From the NCBI GenBank assembly GCA_033296885.1, contig MU863898.1, positions 265,255 to 329,254 on the forward strand: DNA of 64,000 nt, in the 5' to 3' direction. The notes beneath the pieces are model-generated. The model did no database searches. It saw only the letters and a list, made by a program, of their open reading frames with translations, and was not told where the DNA came from. The translations under genes were made by a program, and so were the position numbers. This document shows positions 32,282 to 42,437 of this stretch, piece after piece. Every line of letters begins with the position of its first letter. Within the stretch, counting starts at the first letter, position 1. The DNA is from Triangularia verruculosa. Lineage: Eukaryota; Ascomycota; Sordariomycetes; Sordariales; Podosporaceae.

Positions 32282-33270
32282 AGCAAAGTCCCCACTCCCA
32301 ATACTAAACGTAGGAAGATTGAGCACTCTAACGATGAAACCTAAACTTTCACTTCCAAGCGCAGCAACAACTCTTTCGTGAATCGAGATGATCAAGATGA
32401 CTTCCCCCCGCAGTCCACTGGCGGAAGAGAAGAAATTGAGGACAATGACTTACCATCGTACGTTGACCTTTCTCCTATGTATGCATCGCCCCCGACCCTT
32501 ATCTTGGCAGTGATTAATGGTATGTCGACCACATTGTCGACCATAGAATCACCAATAAGGGCGTCAAGTACAAGATTCGATGGCGAAGTTACACTGAGAA
32601 GGATGATACCTGGGAGCCAGAGTGCAATATCTCTGAAGACAGGGTGGACGAGTACAACAAGGGTCAGGACTCGAGCTCAGATGACGACGCACCACTCGTT
32701 CGCTCACGCGACAGCCGTCGTCCCAACGCGGCTGTTGATTCAAGTTCGGATGACGACGCACCACTCGTTCGCCCACGCGGTAGCCGTCGTTCCAAAGCGA
32801 CGGTTGACTCGAGTTCAGATCGCGAGGATGCCAATGATGAGGACAATGATGAGCACGGACATGATGATCTGCTCCATCAAGACAATCACGCTGGTCACTC
32901 CTGTTCGCATGAAGATGGCAGCGATGCCGAATTTTTTCATGAAGAGGAGGGTGAGGATGAAAGTGAGGATGACGACTACAACGATGAGCCTGAGTCTGAC
33001 TTCGGCGAAGACGTTGTTGTTGAGGATGGACAGTTGGTCAACCTGAATGAGTATCCGGATGAAGACGACACTCCCTATCAAACACAACCATCTGCCAAGA
33101 AGGCCAAGAAGACCAAACAACCGCTCCAGCTCTCTAAGGACGAACCTCCTGCCCATCTATTTGAGGGAGCTCCCGACGAGAATGCTAAGCGCTTCCAAGA
33201 GTGGCTCAAGCTTTTTGTCTACTGTCTCTGGACTGGGATTGATGTCAAGGCCAAGGAGAAGGGTGAATAA
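32282..33270 (+). pseudogene. Chromodomain protein pseudogene with two in-frame TAA codons
   Basis: A chromodomain is readable at about 32518-32640: YVDHIVDHRITNKGVKYKIRW, then SYTEKDDTWEPE, with the aromatic cage and TWEP motif that bind methylated lysine. Two tandem 25-residue repeats follow (DSSSDDDAPLVR..., about 32669-32815), then a long Asp/Glu-rich stretch, an NLS-like KKAKKTK and a short C-terminal domain. Upstream, an exon with an NLS-like KRRKIE is joined by a GT..AG intron (32458-32510) whose phase fits the chromodomain frame exactly. However, TAA occurs in frame at 32342-32344 and again at 32515-32517 just after the acceptor. Both could come from CAA by C-to-T change. So the gene structure is visible but broken. 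If translation started downstream, only a partial chromodomain would remain. Confidence 0.6.
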
Positions 33271-33620
33271 ACTTGAAGTTACGGAATGGCCAATGTAGAG
33301 CATTGGCGGATAGTAATGCTACGTCATTTATTTCCGCCACGACATTTAAAAACGGACTTACTTGCCTGTGAGCGTTTGTGTTCCATCTGATATATACTCC
33401 CCTCGGTCTGCCAGCCTGGGAGATGAAGTGAATGAAAGCAGCACTCGTAATTTGAAGAGTGTAAATCCAATATAAAAAAAGTGGCTTCAGGCAGCCATTA
33501 CGACGGGCAGGACAGATTAAGACTCACGTTACCTAGGTAGGTTCTATGTCGACATGCCCCTAGCACAGTGCCATGTTGTGGACGAAACAACAGGGACCAT
33601 AAGGTAATGCAATACCAAGG

Positions 33621-33820
33621 CCTCATTAAAAGATAGTTAAAAGCGTCGAAAGAGATAGTTTAAGGCCGTTGAGAAATAGTTAAGTATGGTGAAAGATAGT
33701 TTAAAGGTATCAAAAGATAGTCTGAGGGCGTCAAGAGATAGTTAATAGGCCTTTTTTGCAACTTTTAAAGTGTAATCCTGGCTTGCAGTACCAAATTTCT
33801 ATTTTGTCCACGGCGTGCCG
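33621..33820 (+). repeat. Dispersed repeat family, copy A
   Basis: Five to six degenerate units of about 20 bases (GAAAGATAGTTTAAAGGC-like), ending in a tail: AGGCCTTTT, then GTAATCCTGGCTTGCAGTACC and TTGTCCACGGCGTGCC. The same layout and orientation recur at 35761 and 54890. Confidence 0.75.
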
Positions 33821-34164
33821 GGCTCGAAGTTGGGAAGACAGTCTTTGTCGGCGGCAGGATCGCAAGGCAGTCAAAGAACTGAGCTCCAGGCAGCTGCTAG
33901 AGGAAGAAGATCCGGCAAAGACCCGGGAATAGCTGCCCATTTGTTGGTTGTGAGAAAGAGTTGGCTTTTGGCGGGATTCGTGGTAGCCACCTAGCCGGTG
34001 TGTAAGAACGTCTGCAGTGGCAGAATTTGTGGTTGGTCAACGAAGAAGACGAGTCACCATGCGGCAGCCGTTGATTTAAAGGCCTAGCAAGTCGCTAGCC
34101 AATTGTGCCACTGCAAGGCCTTTGGCTGCGGACGGAACGTACAAAAGTGAGCTCCCCTCTGGAT
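33821..34164. other. Intergenic DNA between repeat copy A and the esterase gene
   Basis: No gene or further repeat recognised. Confidence 0.4.
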
Positions 34165-34178
34165 AACCCTAACCCTAA
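34165..34178 (+). repeat. Short internal telomere-like repeat
   Basis: AACCCTAACCCTAA, two and a third perfect CCCTAA units, located 35 bases beyond the esterase stop codon. Ascomycete telomeres are TTAGGG/CCCTAA. Confidence 0.6.
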
Positions 34179-34213
34179 TGACTGGTGATCCCCCCCTTAT
34201 AGCCCTTCCCCCA

Positions 34214-35160
34214 TCAAATACCAAAGAATTTCATGTCATCTGCTCCCCTCATTGGAACTGAGTGGCCGACTCCGACAGCCCAAACACCAATCAGTTTTCC
34301 ATCGCCCCAGGAGTAAGTCGTGTACCTACTCTGAGGGATGTTGGCCTGTGTGACATCAGGTTTGGCGGGATCATAGCCGAACACGCCTGCCCATTGCTTA
34401 ATTGTCTCATTGTAGTTGTTCTGGTGAAGAGTCGAATCGGCAGAGCCGTGGTAGATCATCATTTTTGGACGAGCACCGGTATATCCCTGATACATGTCGA
34501 AGACCATCTTCGCCCAGACCTCTGGGGTACCACGAGCCTGACCATTGGCGCAAGACGAATTCCAAGCGTTGGTGCCACCCGATTGCGAGTAGAAGCAGCC
34601 TGCCGCTGTGCCGGAGTAGACGATGCCTGCAGCGAAGAGGTCCGGGTAGGTAGCGGCCATGACGTTCTATCGCCCGGTTCCAACACGTTAGTACAACAGG
34701 AGAGGTGATATAGATCAAAGTAACTGACCGTCATCATGCCACCAGAGGAAGTTCCCGTCACAAACACCTTGGTGGGGTCCGCATTGTATTGCTGAAGTGT
34801 GTATTTGACCATGTTGGCGATCGCGTTGCTGTTGCCACCACCCTCGTGGGTGAGAGTAGCACGTGAAGATACATCCCAACACGTTCCACTAAAGGGGCTC
34901 TCAGGGTAGATTACTATGAAACCCTTCTGATCGGCGAGCTGTCTGTACGGGGAACCGGTGAAGTAGGCCTGGGCGGTTCCAGTGCAGTAGTGAATCGCCA
35001 CAACGATGGGGGGCTTCGCCGCAAGGTTTCTGGGGACATAAATGAACATTTTCGCGTTAGAAGGATTAGCTCCAAAGTTATTTACGCGGGTGAGACTCTG
35101 GGCCATGACGCTGTTGCCCAGGAGGGCGAGAGCCGCTGTAAGCTGACCGAAGAACTTCAT
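34214..35160 (-). CDS. Secreted acetylxylan/feruloyl esterase, CE1 (PHB-depolymerase-like)
   Basis: Removes acetyl or feruloyl groups from plant xylan. Two exons, 35160-34729 and 34666-34214, give 294 residues; the intron has the perfect branch site TACTAAC. Signal peptide 1-20 (ends SVMA). Alpha/beta-hydrolase fold with VVAIHYCTG near the oxyanion loop, nucleophile Ser138 in GTSSG, Asp221 in HGSADSTL and His279 in GVGHSVP. Length is normal for a single-domain CE1 enzyme without a cellulose-binding module. The start at 35160 was chosen because it gives a clean signal peptide; an upstream in-frame ATG (35235) would bury it. The gene lies intact inside a repeat-rich block about 6 kb from the cellobiohydrolase. 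Acetylxylan esterase fits better than feruloyl esterase, but the two cannot be separated by eye. Confidence 0.9.
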
Positions 35161-35232
35161 CGTGATGAATTTGCGTGGGATGAAGACCTTCCACAGTGTT
35201 GTGTGTGTTCTGGAGAAACAGCCGATCAATGC

Positions 35233-35240
35233 CATTTATA
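35233..35240 (-). promoter_or_regulatory. TATA-like box of the esterase gene
   Basis: Reads TATAAATG on the minus strand about 75 bases upstream of the start codon at 35160. Confidence 0.4.
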
Positions 35241-35760
35241 TCAATAAAAGAGGCTCATCCGTTTTGGTCCTCACCCCAAGGTAGTCTCTTCCCCGCGCTG
35301 AACATATTGCCTTACACTTCCTTTCCCCCGCTACCACGTTACCGGTGACCTATAGCGTTAGACGCATTCGTCGCTTTGCTGCTGACTTGGACGGAGAAGT
35401 CGACGAATCTAATCACTGTGAAAGGCTGATATGGTGTTGATTTAACCGGGGTCCCTGAGCTGTTTCAATTGCTTTTGGTGGCAACAACGGAAGCGAGAAG
35501 GAGATCTCGGCAGTCAATAAGGGAGCTATGGAAGTGCGAAGTGGGGTGGTTACACCCCTTTCCAAAGTGGTGTGCAATTTGGATGAATCAACAAGGACGT
35601 CTTCTCTCCGCAGACGACCGGGGATTTTGGATACAATTTGCGGGAACAAACTGTTTATTACCATTCCGATCATGCTCATAAAATAATAACAGCTATCCCT
35701 ATCGCTGCGCCCTAGCACGTCCTTAGACAAAGTAACTGGTACTGCGAAGTGGGAATACAA

Positions 35761-35972
35761 CATTGAAAGATGATTAAAAGGCCCTGAAAGATAGTTAAAG
35801 GGTCTTAAAAGATAGTTCAAAGGCCTGAAGAAATATTGAGAACACTTTAAAAGGACTCTTCAGGGGTTAAAAGATAGTAATAAGCCTTTTAAAAATAATA
35901 AGCAGGCCTTTTCTCCTATATTGTAGGCGTGATCCCGGCTTGTAGTACTAATCAGTTTGTCCACGGCGTGCC
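35761..35972 (+). repeat. Dispersed repeat family, copy B
   Basis: Six or so units such as GAAAGATAGTTAAAGGGTC, then the tail CAGGCCTTTTCTCCTATATT, GTGATCCCGGCTTGTAGTAC and TTTGTCCACGGCGTGCC. Immediately followed by CTAGGTAGGTACC. Confidence 0.75.
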
Positions 35973-37708
35973 TAGGTAGGTACCTGATACCTTTCACTAA
36001 CCGCCGAACATAGATATGATGCTCGATTATCACTCTCCGGAATATAGCCCTTGGCCTGCGCAAGGTCGTAGCCAACACTCTAAAGTACCTAGGTGAGTTG
36101 TCCTGCTACATATTCAGAATCACAAGAAGAAAGAATAAGGTACCGTTCATATTGACAGAGATGGGGAGATATGCTAGTCCAGGCCGAGGGAATTGCGTCA
36201 CTGGAAGAGCATGAGAAGAGTTTGGAAGCGGTGATATGGACCGGCAGATAATGTGCAACTTGAAGAATAAGTGTCAGGTGCCCACTTCCCGATATCCAAA
36301 AAACAAGAACACACCCCCTCTTAAGTTCATGTTATTGCCTGCTTTTTGGGCAACAGTTCAAGACACCAGTTAAGGAGCAAATATTGGTGGGATCCCGTGT
36401 AAGCGCTGGCCATCTGAAGGCTGCTTTAGCGCCCGGCGGCACCGTCGGCCGAGACAATGCGACCGCGGCTCATGACGGAACTCAAAGAATGTTCATTGGA
36501 CAAAATCTGTCAGTCGGCGGGATTTGGCGCGAACAAGCGGGTGTTTTGCTGTCCAACCACTGGAAAGCATCGGGAAGGACTCAACACGTCGCCGAGCCTC
36601 ATGGACAAACAAAGGGCATTGTGTGTTTCAAGATTTCGAGGGTGGTGTGGCTTGAAGCCTCCTGACCAATCGGCTGCGGGGAACCGTGGTTGTGGCTGGT
36701 GCACGTCCATCGCGTGGCGTTGGAGTCTGGGAAGGGGCCCCTGGCTGTCTCATGTCGCAGAAAACGTCGGGCCAAGACAGACCGTTGGTGGGGAACCCTT
36801 AAGGGGAACGCTGCAATTTCGACCTGAGGTCACCAGCATCTCTTAGCCATCATCAGGTCGACATGACAGGAATTCCTATCGGTTTAATAATCGTCGCACA
36901 AACGACAAAGTCATCCAGTGCGATGTCACAGATCCGCGGTCGCCGTCCAATGTCGACTTGATATGGCACAGCGACTTCCACCGACTTCTCGCTTGCCCTA
37001 CCCCAGACCTGTCCGGGGCCTGTGTGTGGCCGATTGGGCGGGGCAATGTGGAACAGGCGGTGCCGCACATTCGACCTCCTCTGACGGACACCGTTCCATC
37101 CACGTCGATCCGACACGAATCGCACAGGCATCGCGCCCAGCCTCTGCCAGGAGAGCCTCAACATGCCCGACCTTCCCCCCCTGATTATCCCAAACCATCC
37201 CGTCTTGTCCTGAACAAGATGCTTCCCCCCCCCTGCCTTAGGTTTTCTCCCTAGCCTCTCTTTTTTTAGTCTCTTCCTTGCCTCAACAGCCCACTGCTCA
37301 GGTCATTCTTGAGGATCCTGGCTGATCTTGATCTACGTTGCATTTTGATACCCACCTGGGCTGTTCTGTCGTTTCCGCACCCTTGCTACCCGTCGTTTAA
37401 GCCCTTTGTCTCGCCCCTACCGAGCCTTTGGCAGCTTTCGCGTCTCTCCTGCTCCTTTTCCCTTCTGTTTCTTCACCTTCGCACTCTTTTCGGTGATGAT
37501 CTTTGGACTTGGTTAGGAAACATCTTGTGTGAATTTTCCTTCCCTTGACTGGGCAGGCCCCGCTTTCTCTTCAACCACGCTCTTTCACTACATTACCTCA
37601 ATCGATAGCGACGATACTCCGATCCGACTCGACGCCGGACGAACAACAGCAAAACAAGTAATACAGGGAGGACCGAGACACGCTCATTAATAACACAAAA
37701 CGACGACA
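35973..37708. other. Intergenic DNA with long pyrimidine-rich leader
   Basis: No gene recognised. From about 37200 the + strand is rich in C and T (TTTTTTTAGTCTCTTCC and similar), typical of the 5' leader of the gene starting at 37709. Confidence 0.5.
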
Positions 37709-38745
37709 ATGATTTGGCAAAGGACGTTGGTGGCCTCGCTCCTGGCGATGGGGGCTCAGGCTGGTATTGGCGACATGGTGGCCGAGGGCATGGTGAAGGG
37801 AAGCCCGTCGGTCGAGAGAAGGTTACAAGAAATCGCAAAGGCAAACATCTTGTCGAGGGGATACATGGAGATCAGGCAAGTGCCGGGCCTATCAACCGGT
37901 ATTGGCAGTAACACACCACTGAACGCCGACGGAACCATCGACATGGATAAGTGGAATGAGCAGGTCAACCAAGCCTGCAGAGATTCCCTCTCAACTCTCA
38001 ATGTGGCGTCGAACCCCTCGGGCGCCTGCATCTGCTACAATCTTCCCGTGCTCAACAACGTCACCGGCACTTTTGAGGCCGACCTAAGACTATTCCAAGT
38101 CAGCGCGCCAACGGGCGATTTTCAGGGTATTCCGCAGGAACGAATCAACGTTTCGCTGAGCTACAATGGCGCTTCGGTCGCCATGAAGAATGGTGTCACC
38201 CCTGGGGGCCCCGAACCAGCGGAAGAAGGGAATTTGCGGCTTCTCCGGTCCTTCGTGTTTGTAGGCCAAATCAACAACGACGCAATGGGAGGGGAAGAAA
38301 TCCCCATGTAAGCAACGCCCGAGCTCTCGGTGAAAAATCCACAAGCTAACTTTGCATGAATAGGGCCCAATTACAAGCTCTGGTTATGCCTATTGTCACT
38401 CTGTCAGCGGCGAATGGTGACGGCCAAACCGTGAGCACCAACGTCTCAGTGAACGAGGCCGCCTTCGTATCCGGCGTATTCTCCCAAGAAGTCGTCATGA
38501 GCACCTTCCGGATGGCCGAGCTTGCTGTGGAGGAAGAAGTTGCCCGCCTCAAGAACGGCACCACTGCATTTGTGCTTCCCGGTGTGCAGTTGCTTATTTT
38601 CCCCATTGGTCTCATCATCACAAGCATCTGGCTTGTGGTTGCCGTGGCTGCCTACGGCATGGGAACATATGCGCGTTACAACTTCAGGGAGTCTCACAGG
38701 AGAATGGTGGCCAAGACGCAGAAAGGCACCGCACCACGCTTCTAA
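37709..38745 (+). CDS. Secretory-pathway protein with C-terminal membrane anchor, unknown function
   Basis: Two exons, 37709-38307 and 38364-38745, with a CTAAC branch site in the intron, give 326 residues. A signal peptide is seen at 1-19 (LVASLLAMGAQAG). The body, mostly beta-like and with a few cysteines (SGACICYN), has potential N-glycosylation sites (NNVT, INVS, TNVS, KNGT). One strong transmembrane segment follows near 280-302 (LLIFPIGLIITSIWLVVAVAA), then a short basic tail (YNFRESHRRM). The topology predicts a lumenal or extracellular domain anchored near the C terminus. I do not recognise the family; both ends being complete and a clean intron support a real gene. Confidence 0.8.
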
Positions 38746-39081
38746 GCCATCGTTCCCCCACTTTCTGTTTTGATACCAGCTGCTCTTTGACGTCCAAGGG
38801 GTAGCACTTTGTCAATTTTGCCTACCTGTTTTTCTCGATTTTTGTCACCACGCCTTTGTATTTATCGCCCGCCATCGACTGGGACCTAAGATGCTCAGTC
38901 CAGGCCGTATACTTTTCTGTACATATATACACATACCTATCTTCATAGCGTTTGAGTTACGGTAGCATCTGCTCTAGGCTGAACATAGAATCATCATCAC
39001 AAATAGGAGAAGGACTCTCCAATCATTATTGTCATGAGAGGTACAAAAACCGCACCCGCACTTCCAAGGTTCTGTTCCACA
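38746..39081. other. Convergent 3' intergenic DNA
   Basis: Separates the stop codons of the anchored protein and the P450. Nothing else seen. Confidence 0.5.
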
Positions 39082-40623
39082 TCAATTTCTGCGCCGCACG
39101 AGAACCTTGAATCCCCGGTTGTAAGCCACACCCCCTCGATCAACATACTTGCCCGGCTCAACAACATCAAACTCAAACCTTCTCACGATCTCTGGCAAAA
39201 CTTTGTACATCTCCATGTAGGCAATTTCCTTTCCCAGACACACTCTCGGCCCCATGCTAAACACAAAGCTCGCCGCCTCTAGTTCGGCCTTGCGCTTTTC
39301 ATCCCCGCCGAGCCATCTCTCAGGCCTGAACGCTTCTGCGCCGGGACCGTACATCTCGGGATCGCGCCCGACGGTATACGGGTCACTGCACACTTCAGCT
39401 CCCTGAGGGACGTGCACCCCGTCAATCACCGTTCCGCCTTTTTCGAGAATGACACGCCCGAATAGATTTGGAGCAGGAGGATTGAGCCTCAACCCTTCCT
39501 TGATGCAAGCCACAAAATAGGGCAAGTGCTGCTTGGTCTCCTCGTACAACACCGGGGTCGACAGCAGCCCTCTTTCCTCGGCGGTTCTGATCTCTCGCTC
39601 TACCTTCTCCAGACAGTCAGGATCCTGCAGGATAAACCGTAGGATAGAACCCAAAGCCGACCCAGTGGTATCAGCCCCCGCCTGGATCAGCAAAGTAACA
39701 TGCGCCTCCTTCTGCGCCCGCGTCAACGGCTCTCCCTTGCTGTCCCTCGCATCCAGCGTGTAGTCTAGGTAATCCCTGACTCCAGCCCCGTCATCTGGCA
39801 ATTGCTCGTCCCGTTCCTTTTCCCGCCGGGCCACTGCCAGCTTCCCCTGCGAAGCCAGATACCCGCTCCCGGTCTTGTCATCCATCTTTGGCAGGATCAA
39901 GCTCCTGATCAGCCCAGAAGAGAGGATAAGCTCCCGGAAGCTTGTGCACCTTGCCGCAAAGCTAAAGAGGGGGAGCGACTCGCGAAAGGCGGCAAGGAGA
40001 CGCTTCTCGTCGCGGTCGTGGGCGATGAAACCCCATGGCTTTCCAAATACGAGGAGCGTCATGACGTCTGCGGCGAACTGGGCGAGTTTGTCGCCCATGC
40101 TGATAGCTTCGCCCCGGGGAGACTGTTCGGAGAAATTGCGGAGTTGGGCGACGAAGGACGTGACGAGGCTGTCGATGCGGGGTTCCTGCTCATTCTTGAG
40201 GTAGGAGACGCTCCAGTGGGCGCCGCCGAGGGATTTGCGGAGCGTTTTGTGGTCGTCGGCGGGGAGGGTGGAGAAGAGGGAGGTTGGTCCCAGGGCACCG
40301 GTGCCGTAGAGGGAGCCCTTGTGGTTGTGCGTGGATGACCAGTAGATGGATTTGAGAGCCGAGGCGTGGGGGAAGAAGAGGAGGTTGGGGCTGATGCGGA
40401 TGGCGCGGGTGGAGGGGGGGTATTTCTTGGAGAGCTGGAAGAGGAATTCAGGTTCGCGGCGGAAGAGAGAGATGAGAGCCAACGGGAGAGAAGATAGGCG
40501 GAGGTAGAAGGGGGCGGGGAAGGACGAGAGACGATGGAAGAAGAGGTTGTCCAAGATACGGCGGACGAAAAGGTAGAGGAACAGAGCAGGGAGGAGGAGT
40601 GGGAGATGGCTGAGCGAGAGCAT
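39082..40623 (-). CDS. Cytochrome P450 monooxygenase
   Basis: Single exon, 513 residues from the chosen start. N-terminal membrane anchor (LPLLLPALFLYLFVRRI), Pro-rich hinge (SSFPAPFYLRL), I-helix AGADTTG, K-helix EGLR (ExxR), FRPERW and the haem loop FSMGPRVCLG with the thiolate ligand Cys462. All key elements are present, so it should be active, bound to the ER and dependent on a P450 reductase. An upstream in-frame ATG at 40665 would add 14 polar residues before the anchor and is less likely. The sequence around the haem resembles P450s of fungal secondary metabolism or detoxification (CYP65-like group), but the substrate is unknown and no partner genes are adjacent. Confidence 0.93.
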   Translation of the reverse strand: MLSLSHLPLLLPALFLYLFVRRILDNLFFHRLSSFPAPFYLRLSSLPLALISLFRREPEFLFQLSKKYPPSTRAIRISPNLLFFPHASALKSIYWSSTHNHKGSLYGTGALGPTSLFSTLPADDHKTLRKSLGGAHWSVSYLKNEQEPRIDSLVTSFVAQLRNFSEQSPRGEAISMGDKLAQFAADVMTLLVFGKPWGFIAHDRDEKRLLAAFRESLPLFSFAARCTSFRELILSSGLIRSLILPKMDDKTGSGYLASQGKLAVARREKERDEQLPDDGAGVRDYLDYTLDARDSKGEPLTRAQKEAHVTLLIQAGADTTGSALGSILRFILQDPDCLEKVEREIRTAEERGLLSTPVLYEETKQHLPYFVACIKEGLRLNPPAPNLFGRVILEKGGTVIDGVHVPQGAEVCSDPYTVGRDPEMYGPGAEAFRPERWLGGDEKRKAELEAASFVFSMGPRVCLGKEIAYMEMYKVLPEIVRRFEFDVVEPGKYVDRGGVAYNRGFKVLVRRRN

Positions 40624-42437
40624 GGTGTTGATGGAGTTTGTTTCGGGACTCCAGCCCAACAACACACTAGGTACGTATATTTTTTGATCGGTAGGTCAGG
40701 TAGTGTAGCAGAAGTGCTAATACACCGTTTAGCTCGCAAAAGTAAAAAGAAGAGGAGAGGAGAGGAGAGCGGTCTCCTCAGTCATCAGACTAAATAGATA
40801 CCTATCTACTAGTGTAAAGGCCCTTCACAGCCTGAAGCCCACGGCCACATGAGACGGCAGCTTACATTTCACACCATCATTGCATTTCCTTTTCAATACT
40901 ACTTGCATATCCATGATCCAGATAGGCAGCTATCAGCACCTGAGCACTTCGACATGGCGGAGCGCCTGGATGTCTTATTGGACATCACCTAGTATTGCGC
41001 ATAGCTCCCGCATAACGGTCCGCCTATCAATGTGACACACACGGGAGGATTATCGTCTCAACGGGCAGTTAGATGGGAAAGTATTGGACTGGAGGAGCAT
41101 GCATGCTACCTGTGCAACTCTGTAGAGTTTCCCCTCGGACTTGGCAATATTCCAACAAGTGGCGTGCTGCACCCGGCCGCAAGAGGTTGTACAGACAGAG
41201 CCTTGAACCGGCAAATGCAGATACCTGGTACTTACGGAAAAAGAAAATAGATAAATGAACTACTGTAAAGCCCACTTCAGCCCGGTTCAGTCATCAAACT
41301 GTGGATATGGTCTCTAGGCATTCCTGAGGGGAGAAGAAGCGTCTCCGTAGGTGCTGTTAGCAGCTTCGGCTTCCCTTCATGTCATGATAGGCAGACAAAT
41401 TAAGGTTTGCTAACAGTGGGGCTCGCCTGCCTTGCCACAACCCCCAAAACTCCAACAGCTGTGAAACATTTCGCTGAACATGGAACCCCGCCATCACCAA
41501 CTTCGACCGCGTCCTGACTTTTCCCGTTTCTCGCCGGTATTTGCCACAACGCGCCCATGGCTTAGTTTCCGACTGTCGGTTTCTCCGCTGCGGTCTGACC
41601 GCTTTGCTCATCCGATACCGCCAAAAGGAGACGCGACCTCGGGCAGCTCAATGAGTCCCCGGTGTGGGATAGGGGCACGGACAAGTCGGGTTTCGAGAGG
41701 GGCCTTGGCCAGGCTCTGTGACCTCAAACCCGGGTTCTTGTACACATGGTCCATCTTCGTCCCGGGATTTCAACAGCTTCTCTCTCACTGGAAACCTCTG
41801 GCTGATCTCGTATCTGTAGATTTGTTGCGTTTGTGATCGTAGCGCTCAAGTGCATAGTTCTCCTCGTCCCATAATTATACTCAACACCAGTCCCCTGCTG
41901 CGCACCACATCCGCACAATGACGGAACTCTGCGGCAACGACACTTGGTCAGGTTGTGGCAACTCCTTGGACAGGGCTCACCCAGCCTGAGCATTGGACAT
42001 CTCATGTTGTTGGCTGCGTTGGTACCTGCGGCCCTTGGGAAGGCGTCAAGATGGCGAACTTGGTGCTGGCAACTTGCAAAGCCGCATGAATAGCATCTGC
42101 GGGACGAAGGAGGCGATGCCTGAGCTCCGCCTGTATCCGGGTCTCCAAGTGGAGGATCATCCCTTCAAGCTCTCGACTAGGTACCTGGTACCGTCCGCTT
42201 GCACTTCTTTTGGCAGTTTAACGTCCGTTTCTATTCTCCCTCTCTGTTTACCTGTTGCATTTCTCAGATCTCTGCTGCTCTCCTTATTGTTTTCTTACTT
42301 CGGCGTGCTTCCTCTGCCTTGAAGGCATACCGGCCTTTTATTCTGATGCTTACACAATCATTTTCGCCCCTGGCTGTGGCATCTTAACGGCGAGCACATC
42401 ACTCCACACCGGTATTGCGAAAAGCCACCCTACCACA
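40624..42437. other. Intergenic DNA, 1.8 kb
   Basis: No credible gene. A pyrimidine-rich stretch around 42200-42320 probably is the 5' leader of the next gene. TACCTATCTACTAG and CTAGGTACCTGGTACC motifs occur at about 40797 and 42177. Confidence 0.5.

Noticed and set aside
34165..34178. A true chromosome end
   Set aside because: Only two and a third units, with normal genes on both sides.
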